A stretch of DNA of 64,000 nt from Vigna angularis. Lineage: Eukaryota > Streptophyta > Magnoliopsida > Fabales > Fabaceae. This document shows, piece by piece, positions 32,765-44,640 of the stretch. The translations under genes and the position numbers were made by a program. The stretch is from the NCBI RefSeq assembly GCF_016808095.1, contig NC_068978.1, positions 21,196,806-21,260,805 of the forward strand, written 5' to 3'. Within the stretch, counting starts at the first letter, position 1; every line of letters starts with the position of its first letter. The notes under the pieces were generated by a model, which saw only the letters and a program-made list of their open reading frames with translations, was not told where the DNA came from and made no database searches.

Positions 32765-34656
32765 ATGCTGAGAGTAAGGGTTCAGTTGTTGCTGGGAATT
32801 CTTTTCCTGGCATCACTTTCTGTCTCTTTCGGCATTGTCCACCGGGAGCACCAAGAGAGCCAAGAAGAGTCTGATTCAAGAGGAGAAAATAACCCCTTCT
32901 ACTTCAGCTCCGACAGGAGGTTCCACACTCTATTCACAAACCAATATGGTCACCTTCGGATCCTCCACAGGTTCGACCAACGCTCCAAACAAATTCAGAA
33001 TCTTGAAAACTACCGTGTGGTAGAGTTCAAGTCCAAACCCAACACCCTCCTTCTTCCTCACCATGCTGATGCCGATTTCCTCCTAGTCGTCCTTAATGGT
33101 AAGTAATCAACTAATCACTACTCACTCAACATCATTACACTTGCTTTCAATGATGGTAATCAATTTGTTAATTACAGGGAGAGCCATACTCACTTTGGTG
33201 AACCCTGACAGCAGAGACTCCTACATTCTTGAGCAAGGCCATGCTCAGAAAATCCCTGCAGGAACCACTTTCTTTTTGGTTAACCCTGACGACAACGAGA
33301 ATCTCAGAATAATCAAACTCGCCATACCTGTTAACAACCCTCACAGATTTCAAGTAGCGCATTTTTGTGATTCCGAACTAACTTTTTTTATTCTAACTTG
33401 CAATTTCTCTCTGATTAATTTGACGTTAAATGCTTGTCCTGTAGGACTTTTTCCTATCTAGCACAGAAGCCCAACAATCCTACTTGAGAGGCTTCAGCAA
33501 GAATATTCTAGAGGCCTCCTTCGATGTAAGCAAGATCACAACATCTAATTAACCACATATTTGCCTTGCCATTTAGCTAGTAGTTTGTCTAAATTTCACA
33601 TTTGTTGAATGATATATATCATTATCTATATTTGCATGATTTTTATAGAGCGACTTCAAGGAGATAAACAGGGTTCTATTTGGAGAGGAGAGACAACAGC
33701 AGCAAGGGGAAGAGAGTCGGGAAGAGGGAGTGATTGTAGAACTTAAAAGGGAACAGATTCAGGAACTGATGAAACATGCCAAATCTAGTTCAAGGAAAGA
33801 ACTCTCCTCCCAAGATGAACCATTCAACCTGAGAAACAGCAAACCCATCTACTCAAACAAATTTGGAAGGTGGTATGAGATGACCCCAGAGAAAAACCCC
33901 CAACTTAAGGACTTGGACGTGTTCATCAGTTCTGTGGATATGAAAGAGGTAATACAAAGGAAACCACATGGACAAACTCAGCAATTGATTTCTACTATTC
34001 ACTGTCTTCGTAATTGGAAAATCTCAGTACTGAGACCCTAATTAATAATGGTTTCTTTCTTAAAAAATTCAGGGAGCCCTTCTTTTGCCACACTACAATT
34101 CTAAGGCCATAGTGATAATGGTGATCAATGAAGGAGAAGCAAAGATTGAACTTGTTGGCCTAAGCGATCAGCAGCAGCAGAAGCAGCAAGAGGAAAGCTT
34201 GGAAGTGCAGAGATATAGAGCTGAGTTGTCTGAAGACGATGTATTTGTAATCCCAGCAGCTTATCCAGTTGCCATCAACGCAACCTCCAATCTTAATTTC
34301 TTTGCTTTCGGTATCAATGCTGAGAACAACCAGAGGAATTTCCTTGCAGGTATATATATATTATGTATCTCCTTCAATTTGAATATAGTGGTCTTGTTTG
34401 TTTCTATTCCATATGAAACTTGGGTGATGGGATTGTTTATTTACAATTTGAAGGTGAGAAAGACAATGTGATGAGCGAGATACCTACAGAGGTGTTGGAG
34501 GTTAGCTTCCCTGCGTCTGGTAAGAAGGTTGAGAAGTTGATAAAGAAGCAGAGTGAATCCCACTTTGTGGATGCACAGCCTGAGCAACAGCAGAGGGAGG
34601 AAGGGCATAAGGGAAGAAAGGGTTCATTATCTTCAATTTTGGGCAGTCTCTACTGA
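32765..34656 (+). CDS. 7S/8S storage globulin (vicilin; beta-conglycinin/phaseolin family)
   Basis: This is a seed storage protein precursor of 456 residues, deposited in protein storage vacuoles as a trimer. Six exons fit by GT/AG sites and phase: 32765-33098, 33178-33353, 33445-33525, 33649-33948, 34073-34349 and 34454-34656, with no stop. Residues 1-23 are a signal peptide ([16 protein letters not shown]). The first cupin follows from [20 protein letters not shown] ([15 protein letters not shown], then [11 protein letters not shown]). The second spans exons 4-5 ([20 protein letters not shown] to [18 protein letters not shown]). An N-glycosylation site NAT is near residue 366. The end [10 protein letters not shown] resembles the C-terminal vacuolar sorting tail of beta-conglycinin. 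Five introns and 450-odd residues match Vigna 8S globulins. It appears fully functional. Confidence 0.97.
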
Positions 34657-34770
34657 ATAAGTTTCTAGTAAGATACATGTGAGAGAGCTCACACTGAGCT
34701 TCGAATTAACGTGTCCGACATTGTAACAAATAAGTAGAGCTCCACATGGCTTTTTCTACTATCAATAATC

Positions 34771-34776
34771 AATAAA
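34771..34776 (+). terminator. Poly(A) signal of the vicilin gene
   Basis: AATAAA lies 115 bp after the stop codon, preceded by two CAATAAT-type near-matches, as is usual in plant 3' UTRs. Confidence 0.65.
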
Positions 34777-34984
34777 TTCAGCCTTTATATCATGCTTCTC
34801 TTTTACCTTCTTCAACTGTCTGGTCTGTCTGTGCTCGCTTAACTTTGTTAAGGTTGTCATGTACCAAAATACATATCCAATTAACTTTTAAGTGAAATGT
34901 CTGAGTTATATATCACTCGTTAATTAAATAACTAAAGGCTTTAAAATCAAATATATCTTATTCTTATAAAAAAAATCGGTTATA

Positions 34985-35400
34985 AACTGTGTGCAACCTG
35001 TCCCAACCACCAAATAAGTGAACAACTTCTTCTGCAATATTTCTATGAGGGATTGACAACAGTTGATAAGAACATGCTGGATGCAGCATCTGGAGGTATT
35101 TTTATGGGCAAAACACCATCTGCACTATCTTAACTCCAATATAGCGGAGAATAATCATCAGTTCAGCATAAGAGAAACAAGCTGCAGAGGAGTCCATAAG
35201 GTAGAGATGTGAATGTTGTTCAAGGACAGAATTTGCTGACAGAGAACAATTTTTTGACAGGAAATAAAATTCTGGAGCTTATAACTATGATGAGGCAGAT
35301 AGGGTTGAATCAACAAGTGAATGGAGTGATGAAGCATTGTGGATTATTTGCTGCCAATGATCATTTCAGATGAGATTGAATGAAACAAATTCACCAAGAC
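34985..35400 (+). pseudogene. Athila-like Ty3/gypsy gag relic
   Basis: A plus-strand frame reads LLLQYFYEGLTTVDKNMLDA then ASGGIFMGKTPSA, the conserved FYxGL...DAAxGGxFxxKT segment of Athila-group gag. Further on KHCGLFAANDHFR corresponds to the C-x-C-G...H zinc region. Several stops separate the pieces. It is a short, old relic between the vicilin and SelT genes. Confidence 0.7.
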
Positions 35401-35851
35401 ACTTATGTTTTCTAATATTATCTATGTAATACATAGTTTAAAGAAAAAGAGGCTCTTTCAGAAGTTAACAGAAACTGTACAATTGATCTTAAACATCTCT
35501 CAGCTCAGGTTAATCACTTTCTTTTTAAACTCATAGGAACCACCTGTTTAATTTGTTAATGTTTGCAAATAGAGGAATATTTCTTTATGAAAGCCAAATT
35601 TAAAATTTGAAAAGGAAAGAAGCTTCAAATGTGATAACTTAGGAGAAATGCTTGCTCAAGATTCACTAGCTAACCTAACAGTGTACATAATATACTAAAG
35701 ATAAAAATTTGATTCTTTATAACATGTATTTGGCAGGGCTTCAACTTGTTTCATGTATCTTAGTCGTGGTCTAACTTCAAATTATCATTCGGTAAATCTT
35801 GCAACTCTTGCAATCAGCTATTGGAAGTTTCTGTAGGCAACACCAGCACTT
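35401..35851. other. Intergenic, with the 3' UTR of the SelT-like gene at its right edge
   Basis: No gene is seen. The stretch is AT-rich. The first AATAAA-like signals for the minus-strand gene would lie below 35852 but I could not single one out. Confidence 0.4.
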
Positions 35852-38380
35852 TCAATACCTGACAAATCCAGTGTCAACTACTCTTTTCCCAATAAGATCC
35901 CTCAACTCAATTTCCCCAGGGAATCTGTTCTCTTTCAGTTTGGAGAAAACCTGTGATGTTCAAAGGAACAAGATGATCAGGAAACCATGAAAAGTATTCA
36001 AATGTAAAGGTAAACGAGGTACAATAATATGCTCTGAAGGACTTACCAATTCGCCATTGCAATATACTTCAAAAGCACCAGAGCTTTGAAGGAAGGATTG
36101 AAGAAAATTTGTAAGAAGCCAAGTGCTTGCAATGCTTCTAAACTTATTGGCACGCAATGAATAGTACCATAGTGGTGGTGTCACTCCCAATCTAGGGAAT
36201 ATTTGGTCACCAGCAACTATAGCTACAATAACTCCAGTTTGCACCACTGGAACTACTTTTCCCAGAATGCGCTTTGGAAGTGGAGGTGGGTAGTTAGCCA
36301 AAACAACATTAATCCCAGGAAATTCAGATTCCAGCATATTTTTAACTGTTACTGCATTTCCCCTGCAGAAAAAGGTACCAAAATTACATACTGTTTGTCT
36401 ACTTGTATATATGAGGATTCTACAATGAAACAAATAAAGGACGAGTGCAGCTAGAACAAGCAAAGTCTAGCCCAATTTGTTTAACTTTACTAGTTCAAAC
36501 ACATCTTAAATTCTCATAATGTTATAGAAAGATTAATATTACCACCAATTTAACTTTTTAACACCAACAATGAAAACTTTTAGAATAAATGACACTCCCC
36601 TCCCCTTAAAAAGCTTAAACTATAAAGCCCTTCCCTAAATTTCTAAGGGTTATACACTCCCTTCCCAGAGAGATTAATATGCTTAAAGTTAATTCATTCT
36701 ATAGAGAACAAGTATCTTATGATAGTTTTTTATCTCATTCATCAATTGAGGAAAAAATGAAAGATATCCATTAGGGTGGTTTAAACACATAAAGACAGCT
36801 ACTGGAAGCACCAATAAGGAGAGTAAAGAGCTTGGTTTCCAGCACCATGGAAGGGAGGGGAGACCAAGGAGGAGATTGAAATTGTTGTTAAAAACAAGGA
36901 TCATATCATGGTAAACAATATGTCTGAGAATTAGCCTTTTAACCCAGCCGACTGATATGTGTCATCTAAGTAACTAACTTTTGTAGAGGGATATGACTTT
37001 CATTATTGTGATTGCTGGTAACACTTCTTCGCATAATTGACAACCAGTTTTGAACCAATACTATAGATTTTGAAACTTCAAAAGATGAAATAAGGATTAT
37101 AAGTTTGAAATTCTAAAGCATATGGTATTTATAACATCATTTTCATCGAGAGAAGTTCTAAAACAAATAATTAACTAATTAGATAAGTTCTGAATAACTT
37201 TAGAAGCAGCATTGCGAAGAAAAATACCCTTGCAGATTCATTCGTAGTTGTTCACCACCACTACAAGACTCATTCACAGCGCCAAACAAACTGTAATATA
37301 GCACACACTAATCTCCTAAGGATGGGCTAAGTAATTTTCAAACTAAGAAGCAACAGCAGAGTAATTCAAGCTTTCTTCAAGGGAGGGCACAATAAATTAC
37401 TCAAACTTAAAAAAAGGACTAATGGAGGAGTTGACCATGAACCAAAAGATACACTCTGACAATATGAAAAGCAAGAACTCGAATATAGGTCAACAATACT
37501 AAAAGGAAAACAAAACATCTGTTATTAATTTATTATAAATGACCATTGACTAAATAACCATAACTCAGTCTGAGACCAAGATAATTAAACACAATAGAAG
37601 TTGTGTGATTCTAACAAATAACCAACCCTAGATACAGTTCAGTATGCATTACATTTGTTCAATTTAGCAGCCACACAGATAACATTCTCAGTCATCTTAT
37701 TTGCTTTTGCTTACCTTTCCTAGTCCATCATTTCCATTTCAATTCTAAGAAACCAAAAGGTGTTTGGAAACACATTCTATAGGCAAATAACCACGTTCAT
37801 GATGTGAAGAACGTAAAAGTCACAACTACTACCATTCGCTTTCATCCGGAAAGCCAAATGATAGTAAAAACAATATTGCACCAACTTTACACGAACAACA
37901 ATTACACCATACTCTTCCAACTAGATTAGAACCCCACATAACAACTTATCACGCATATAATAAGAAACCCATGATCAGAACTTAATTAAACAATTAGAAT
38001 AGAATTGAAAAAAAAGGAAGAATTTGGGCCAACTTGTAAGAGCAGGAAGTGCAGAAGTCAATGCTGACAGTGTGGCCAGCTCCAATTGGGCCAAAACCGC
38101 TCTGTTTCTGTTGAAAAATTGAAAAGGAAAAAACGATTAGAAGAATCCCAGATAAAAAAAATGGAATTGGCAGCAAAATCATAAATTTGGAAGAGGGGAA
38201 TTAAGAAACCTGCGCAGGGAATTCGAGAGGTTGATGAAGGTTCGGTTGAGGGGTCGGTTTAGGGTCGGCAAAAGTGCGATAACCATCTTTGGGAGGAGGT
38301 GGAGGAACGAAGAGGTTGAGAATGTCAGAGAAGAAAAGGAAGAGTGGTAACCCAACGAGAAGAATTTGGGTTCGATCCAT
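35852..38380 (-). CDS. SelT-like protein (selenoprotein T homologue with Cys in place of Sec)
   Basis: This is a thioredoxin-like redox protein of the ER/Golgi membrane system (SelT/SelW/SelH family). Four minus-strand exons fit in phase: 38380-38210, 38107-38034, 36362-36047 and 35950-35852, giving 219 residues. The start MDRTQILLVG is chosen over an in-frame ATG six codons upstream because plant homologues begin with MDxTQ. Residues 5-25 form a hydrophobic N-terminal segment, followed by VPPPPPK. Exon 2 carries the CxxC redox motif (FCTSCSYK, Cys76 and Cys79), where animals have CxxU. Exon 3 has the core (PKRILGKVVPVVQTGVIVAI, then GDQIFPRLGV). Exon 4 ends VDTGFVRY. Intron 2 is 1.67 kb. No disruption is seen and it is likely functional. 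Confidence 0.95.
36363..38033 (-). other. Long intron 2 of the SelT-like gene
   Basis: The intron lies between GT at 38033-38032 and AG at 36364-36363 on the minus strand. It is AT-rich with no coding frame I can support. A C-rich patch with GACACTCCCCTCCCC near 36590-36604 and ACACTCCCTTCCC near 36654-36666 looks repeat-derived. Confidence 0.6.
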
Positions 38381-38459
38381 TGAAAGAAGAAACTCCAAGA
38401 AAACGAAAGAGAAAGAGAAGAAAGTGATGTAGTTGTGGTTTTGGAGAAACAGAACAAGA

Positions 38460-41334
38460 AAACTTGATCTAGTATTCGGTCAAACAGTTTATGTTTTATG
38501 ATGTTTTCGTTTACTTTAAGATTTATTTTGATCTTACGAAAATAGATTAATTTGATCTTATTAAAATAGTTATCTTTTTAATTATGAAACATCATTTTCA
38601 TATGTTTTTACGATTTTAAAATGTGAAAATTATAAAAGTATATCAATTTGTAAGTAAACTATAGGATATACCCTATATTAATACAAATCAATATAGTAAT
38701 AAAAATCATTTTATCAAAAGAAAAACATGACAAGAAAATAATGTGAGAAATAAGACTAACCATTGATTGGAAATTTGAAAAACTGATATCATATTTTCCA
38801 ATTGTTTGTGACATTTATTATAATAATGTCATAATTTTTTTACTTGAACGAAATAGTTTTCATGTAGGTAAATTTAACTAATAAATTTCACATTTTGAAT
38901 AAAAAAAATAAAAATCATGTACTAAATCCTGAAACGATCAAATTGATCCATAATCAAAAGATAAATACATAGAATGAATATTTTGAAAAGAAAATAACCA
39001 AAACAAATCTTAATCTAGATTCACTTTTTATGTCTATATAATTTTTTTCCAGTTTTACCTTTATAGCAATTATTTTTTAAATTCAAATAATTACTATAAA
39101 AAAATTCAGTTTTATCTTTTTAATAATTATTTATTTGAATTTAAATAACAATTTTATAATAAAAAACTATAAAAATAATTTATTTTTATAATTACTTTTT
39201 TATAAAATTATTATATAGTATATTAATATTTTATTTTAATAATTAAAAATTATTTTATAGTTTAATAAAAATTTTGTTATTGTTAAAAGAAATATGGATA
39301 TACATACGTGTATAAAGAAAAGTAAATACAAATATACGTATTCATATATTTCAACAAGTAAAAAATAAAAAATATAATTTAGCACTTTAATATTTGCTAA
39401 AAAGTTATTAAACAATATAAATCTTGGTGAAGTTAAAGTAAAATTTATCAAAATATTTATAAATTTTATTAATACTAAAATATATGTTAGAAAAAAGTTT
39501 TTAAGAGAGTTATATTACAATTTTTTTTCTATGTAAATAACAACCAAAAGCTAAATAATAATAAAAAGGAAAAAAAAGTGGAACGTAGAAACTTCTTAAA
39601 AAATATATGAAAATAAAAAATAAGATTAAAATTAGAATACTTTTTATGTATAATAAGTTATAAGAATTTTTTATAAATTAGTTTATTATAAAATAATTTA
39701 AAAATTAAAAATTATTTATCTTTTTCTCATTTAAAAGTAGTTATATCAAAAAATTTATAATTAGATTATTTTAATATTTTATATTTGTAATATAATATTT
39801 TCTCACTATTAAACCTTAAATATCTTTATCAAATTATTTGAATAATTTTATATACATTTTATGAATAAACTAATATTATGAGAGACATATCTGTATGAAA
39901 TATTACGTTAACTTAGGATGTATTTATTTTTCAAAATGGATTTGGAAATGTGGATCGGAGAAGAAACAGAGGTAAAGGAAGTGTTTTTATACGGGTGGAT
40001 ACATTCTATTAAGATTTTTCAAAATTCTTGAAGACTTTTACTCTTTAAATCAAGATGTTCAAGGTCTTTGTTTAAGACCGAGAGGAGATGTGCCTAAGAC
40101 CGAGAGGAGATGTGCCTACAAAATATACTCGCCTAAGTTAGTCGAGTTCGTTAAATAGTAGTTTATGTTATAATAATGAATGTAAGTTATTTATCTTTTG
40201 TACTATTTATAAGGTAATTATGATGTTTGTGACTTCTCATCTTTATAGGTTTAGGTAAGCCTAGTGACCCATTTACCTTATGTGTTAGTTGTATGATCTA
40301 GATTCTCCTAAGTTACAAAGTAATACGTCATTAGTTTTGTTAGTCCGAAAAACCAGTTTATGGCCAAGTAATGGTGGTTATATAGGCTAGGTTGTGACTG
40401 GGTAGAAGCAATCAAACATTGTAATTACAAGACTGGCTTGTGGCCGAATAGATCACCATTAGCTTTGGACAGGCAACACATGGTCTTGGTAAGAGGCACA
40501 CAATCCTCAATAGGCATCACCTAGCTATCTTCAACAGGCATCACTTAGCTATCAGCAAACGACATCTAGTATTGGTTGACAATATATAATCCTTAGCAAG
40601 CGACACATGACATTTAATGGACAACACATAACCTTCAACAAGTAGTACTCGACCTTTTGCATGCGACACATGGCCCTTAGCAAACAACGCTTAACCTTCA
40701 ACAGGTAGAACTTACCCTAGCCATTTGACTCAGGCAAACTTGGCTTGACATTTGGCCAAGACCAAAACCGAACCAACTCGACTCGACTTAAAACAACAAG
40801 GTCAAATCGATGACCTTTGGTACAAGCCAGCATGGCTCAACCTTCGACACAAGTAAGCATGGCTTGTTCTTTGGCCAAATCGAATCAACTCGATATTAAA
40901 CTTGGGTTAGCTCGACTCGACCATCAACCAAGGTTTACTTGACTTCCTTTCAACTTGGATATGCTCGATTCAACATTCGATTAAGACCAGCTCAATTTGA
41001 CCTTCAATCTAGACCTTGATTCAAACTTCTATCGAAATTAGCTAGCTTAATCTTTGACCAAAATCGATTCAATTTGACCTAGAATCCAATATGTGTGCCT
41101 CAATATGAATTGTTTAAGCACAAATCATAATTATTTTCCACATAATGCAACGTTCTTTGTCCATTTTGGTTCTAAATTTTAGTTTTTCACGGGTTTATTC
41201 TGCTAGATAAATTGTAAACCAATGATAATCTCCAAAGTCCTTGATCTATGTTTTAAGTCACTGTTTCGTGCCATATGGCCATACCAGTCGTTGTTTTCTC
41301 ACTTGCCATGTGTTAAACACCGAGTTAGAATAGT
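38460..41334. other. Intergenic region, including a strongly AT-rich block
   Basis: No gene is supported. From about 38880 to 39900 the DNA is almost wholly A and T. At 40070-40113 a 22-bp unit (AAGACCGAGAGGAGATGTGCC) is directly repeated twice. At 40490-40720 variants of CAACAGGCATCACTTAGC and GACACATGGCC words recur. From about 40740 to 41100 ACTCGACTTGG-type words recur, resembling degenerate LTR sequence. Confidence 0.5.
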
Positions 41335-41600
41335 TGTTACTGATTTCTTCTTTTAGAACTTGTTTTATTCCTAGTCTATGAAAGATATCACAACAAAAAA
41401 GAGAGAAAAATAATGCTCACACAAAGAGAACAATAGAATTTTAGAGGGAATCAGAATTTAGTTGTATATTCGCTGCCCTTCCAATCATTAGTATGCCTCT
41501 ATATAATAGCATACATGCTACACGAAAATGTAAAAATGGCAAAAGGAATAAAGTTAGTTATGATCCTAAGGTATGACCGAATCCTTCTAGAACCATAACA
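41335..41600 (-). repeat. 3' LTR (266 bp) of the minus-strand chromovirus
   Basis: On the minus strand it starts TGTTATGGTTC at 41600 and ends AATCAGTAACA at 41335, a TGTTA...TAACA terminus. It contains TATATAGAGGC (promoter-like) near 41500. The outer flank is ATAGT (41330-41334). Confidence 0.65.
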
Positions 41601-41623
41601 CTGCCAAATCATCAATTCGTAAC

Positions 41624-42022
41624 CACTACAAGGAAAATCACATTTATATACGGCCAAAATCCGTATATAACACCGAAAATCCGTATAAAAAGTGGTGTTA
41701 TATACGGATTATATACGGTCAAAAATCCGTATATAAAAAGGTCATAGATAAGATTACATACGGATAATCCGTATGTAAATTATATACGGATATTCCGTAT
41801 GTAAATTATATACGGATATTCCGTATATAAGTTATATACGGATATTCTGTATATAATTTATATACGAAATATCCGTATATAACTTATATACGGAATATCC
41901 GTATATAAATTAGATACGGAATATCCGTATATAATTTATATACGGAATATCCGTATATAAATTATATACGGAATATCCGTATATAACTTATATACGGAAT
42001 ATCCGTATATAATTTACATACA
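41624..42022. repeat. Left terminus and subterminal repeat array, folded as a large inverted repeat
   Basis: After the terminus, about ten units of 26 bp follow. Units before about 41858 contain ACGGATATTCCGT; those after it contain ACGGAATATCCGT, the reverse complement. The array therefore reverses polarity at TATATAATTTATATA (about 41853-41867) and can fold back over more than 100 bp. In the family, subterminal repeats bind TNP1/TnpA-like proteins. Confidence 0.9.
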
Positions 42023-42304
42023 GCTGACTTGAATAGCAGACCTGGTCATCCAACATCCAAAAAGAGACAATTTACAAGACCTGCCCATACCACACAGACA
42101 ATTCACAAGACCTGGACATTATATCCATCCATTCATAAATTTGATAAATAAATTAAGTCTTTAAAACCTACAAACATGCATTTCACATTAATCATAATAA
42201 GAAAGTTTACATAATTGTTAATCATAATAAGTTCAAATAACATGAAAAAAGTCATTGAGAGAATAAGTGTGAGTCATACACATGTCCTACTTCTAAAAAC
42301 ATAA

Positions 42305-44099
42305 CTAGTAATCTCCATAAACAGTGTCATCTTGTGGTTGATCTGTTGGTTGCTGTGGTTGATCTGTTGGTTGCTGTGGTTGTTGTGGTTGTTGTGGTTG
42401 TTGTGGTTGAACATTAGCTTGTGGCTGATTCTGGGATTGAAGAAATTGTTGTGCAATTGTGGCTGCAGGAGGTGGAAGATACTGCATCATGACACCAATA
42501 AAGCCTTGCAATTGAGAGTTCATTTGTCGAAGTTGGTCATCATGGGTTGATACTCGTGTGTGGAGGTTAAGAATGTCCTCTGCAATCGGTTGCTGAGAAG
42601 AAGATGCCTGTGTCTGTTGTATGTAACTATCGACACAGTCATCTTGAGCACTGACATTTCCAATGCCGTATACGCGTCCCTTGTACCTTCCACCAGCAAC
42701 ATCCAACCAACATTGGTTCCTCAATCTTTCCTCATCTGCAGGGTCTAGGGGAGCACATGTTGAAGCCCCAACGGATGCTGTCTCAGATCTTATTTGAGAA
42801 AATCTGGCTTCAAACTCTTCCTGTTAAATGAATATCGTTAAATAGATAGACCTAAGAATTATATAACGTAATAAAGAATAAGTTAGTAGAAACTAACATG
42901 TGTCCGCCTAGACCTTTCATCGACAAATTCTCCTGTTGATGCTCGAATATGTGTCTGCTGAAATATTTCATCAACATGCACTGACCGACCAAGCTCCTGT
43001 GACTGCAAGCAAAGAAGATGTTAGTTGTTAACATCAAATATTTGTAAAGTTTATCCGTATAGAAATGTAAAAATAAATTTATATGTACCAAACGAATTGC
43101 ATGCTCATGCACGCTAATGGATCCCCCAGTGTGCAAACAACCACCCTTGTCTGATGTCCTGTTCTTTTTGGCCGTTTCACATTTTTGTCTATAAAGTGGC
43201 ATGTTCCACTTCTCCAAAAGACCATTCCAAACATTATCCCCCATCCAATCAGGTTTTTTTCCTTCTGTTCGAGCTTTTTTAAACATCTCAGATAATCTAT
43301 GAGATGCTTTTGTGTGGAAATTTTTTTTCACCTTTTCTTCATGGTTAGACCTCCATGAAACCTTTCTCTGTTGACAAAAAAGATGAATATTGGATAAGAT
43401 AATTGAGGACCTTAACATTTAAAATTAACTGTAGTACATAATGTAAATGAACACAAGTGTACCTTAAAACGCTCAAAGAAAACATATCTTCGTGTCTGAG
43501 GTATTTGTCCCCATGTCACCCATGGCTCATCAAACTGTGCCTTGATGGTGGCTGTGATTGCTTTGGATGCTGTTTTTGTTGGATAAAACCTATACCAAAA
43601 TAAAAGTCAAATATTAGAATAATACAGTATATGCTTGGAACATTAAATTGATGTTTTCTTACCCTCCTCCAATAGGTGTAATGATTGGACGATTGTTGGA
43701 AACATCTTCAAAGTCATTGGCTGCTGAACTTGAACGTGGAGGGTTATCCTCTATAGGAGATGGTGATGGCATATTTGTGGGAGTTGTTGGGTTAGAACCA
43801 ACATGGGGGGAGGGTGATCTCCATTGATCAGCAGCAAATTGTTGTGAACTAGGTGTGAAAGGAGGAACTTCCAACGAAGGTGGAATTGATGGTGGAGTAG
43901 GTGTCAAACCAGGAACTTGTAATGGTGGTGGAACAAATCTAGCAGTGGAGGTAGAGGTAGGTGTAGATGGCTGACTACTTGAAGCATTTACGTTATTGAA
44001 ACGGTTTAACAACTTGACCATATAAGATTTCTTCTTGCCCTTCTCCTTATCTGATTTTGCTGAAGGTGGAATAGGAGGGTCACAACCATCTGATGCCAT
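42305..44099 (-). CDS. TNP1-like protein of CACTA-2 (Transposase_24 / Ptta-En/Spm family), 487 aa
   Basis: Five minus-strand exons join in phase with no stop: 44099-43663, 43589-43463, 43367-43089, 43002-42898 and 42820-42305. The N-terminus (MASDGCDPPIPPSAKSDKEK) leads into a Pro/Ser/Thr-rich region. The core in exons 2-4 holds EPWVTWGQIPQ, NFHTKASHRLSEMFKKAR, KNRTSDKGGCLHTGGS and HEHAIRL, then LGRSVHVDEIFQQTH. Exon 5 has LRNQCWLDVAGGRYKGRVYG, the typical end of this domain, a coiled-coil-like stretch and a Gln/Pro repeat tail (QPQQPQQPQQ). The family is the accessory CACTA protein, likely binding subterminal repeats. Exon positions and phases match CACTA-1. Confidence 0.85.
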
Positions 44100-44213
44100 A
44101 TTCTTCAACAAAAAACAAAATTGTGGGGTCAATTTATTTTTACAATTGAATGGAAAGGAAAAGTAAGAAAAGAACATTTTGTGTTATTATGATATTACCT
44201 ATTAAATGTGCAG

Positions 44214-44304
44214 GGAAAATGTATTGAAATTGCAAAACCTATTATTGAAGCCTTGAAAAGGAAAGGTGCTTCTGCTATGGGATTTGTTGGTTTCTGTTGG
44301 GGTG
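44214..44304 (+). pseudogene. Captured exon of a dienelactone hydrolase-like gene
   Basis: The 91-bp exon encodes IAKPIIEALKRKGASAMGFV and GFCWGG, the nucleophile-Cys segment of plant dienelactone hydrolase family proteins. It is bounded by an intact acceptor (ATGTGCAG) and donor (GGTAAGT). No other exon of that gene is found nearby. It lies antisense to, and about 115 bp from, the TNP1-like start. It is a captured host fragment, not a working enzyme. Confidence 0.8.
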
Positions 44305-44319
44305 GTAAGTGGCATATAT

Positions 44320-44640
44320 GGGTTCTAATTATCTCAAGGTTGCTAATTCCTCATATACGGGTTCTCAAACCTTCTTCCTCCAAACATAGCAATTAGAATC
44401 CTTAATTTCCACCAAGTGACAACATCTGTTTCTCTCAAAATATTTAAGCAACTAATAGTTAATCCCTTCATAATCAATTTGATCTGCACTTCTAAAGTAT
44501 TTTGCACTGCTCCAAAGTATGTTTCTGCCCTAGTCATCCATCCCACAAGCTCTTCTCAGTAAAGGACGGCAGTTCCACTATCTTAATAACCATACAGTAC
44601 TTCTCCAAACCTTGGATATTCAAATTCGAGTCCTGGCTTA
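44320..44640 (-). pseudogene. Ty3/gypsy gag fragment inside CACTA-2
   Basis: On the minus strand the reading includes VELPSFTEKSLWDG, WMTRAETYFGAVQNTLEVQI and WWKLRILIAMFGGRRFENPY, matching the chromovirus Retrotrans_gag domain. After a frame change it continues YEELATLR. Frameshifts are present and no flanking LTR is seen. Confidence 0.75.

Noticed and set aside
36203..36454. Plus-strand frame in the SelT-like gene
   Set aside because: It overlaps exon 3 antisense and has no family features.
41740..42022. Regularly spaced repeats as a CRISPR array
   Set aside because: Units are contiguous without unique spacers, in a plant transposon end; this is a subterminal repeat array.
42332..42550. 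Trp/Leu-repeat frame on the plus strand
   Set aside because: Antisense of the Gln/Pro tail of the TNP1-like protein.
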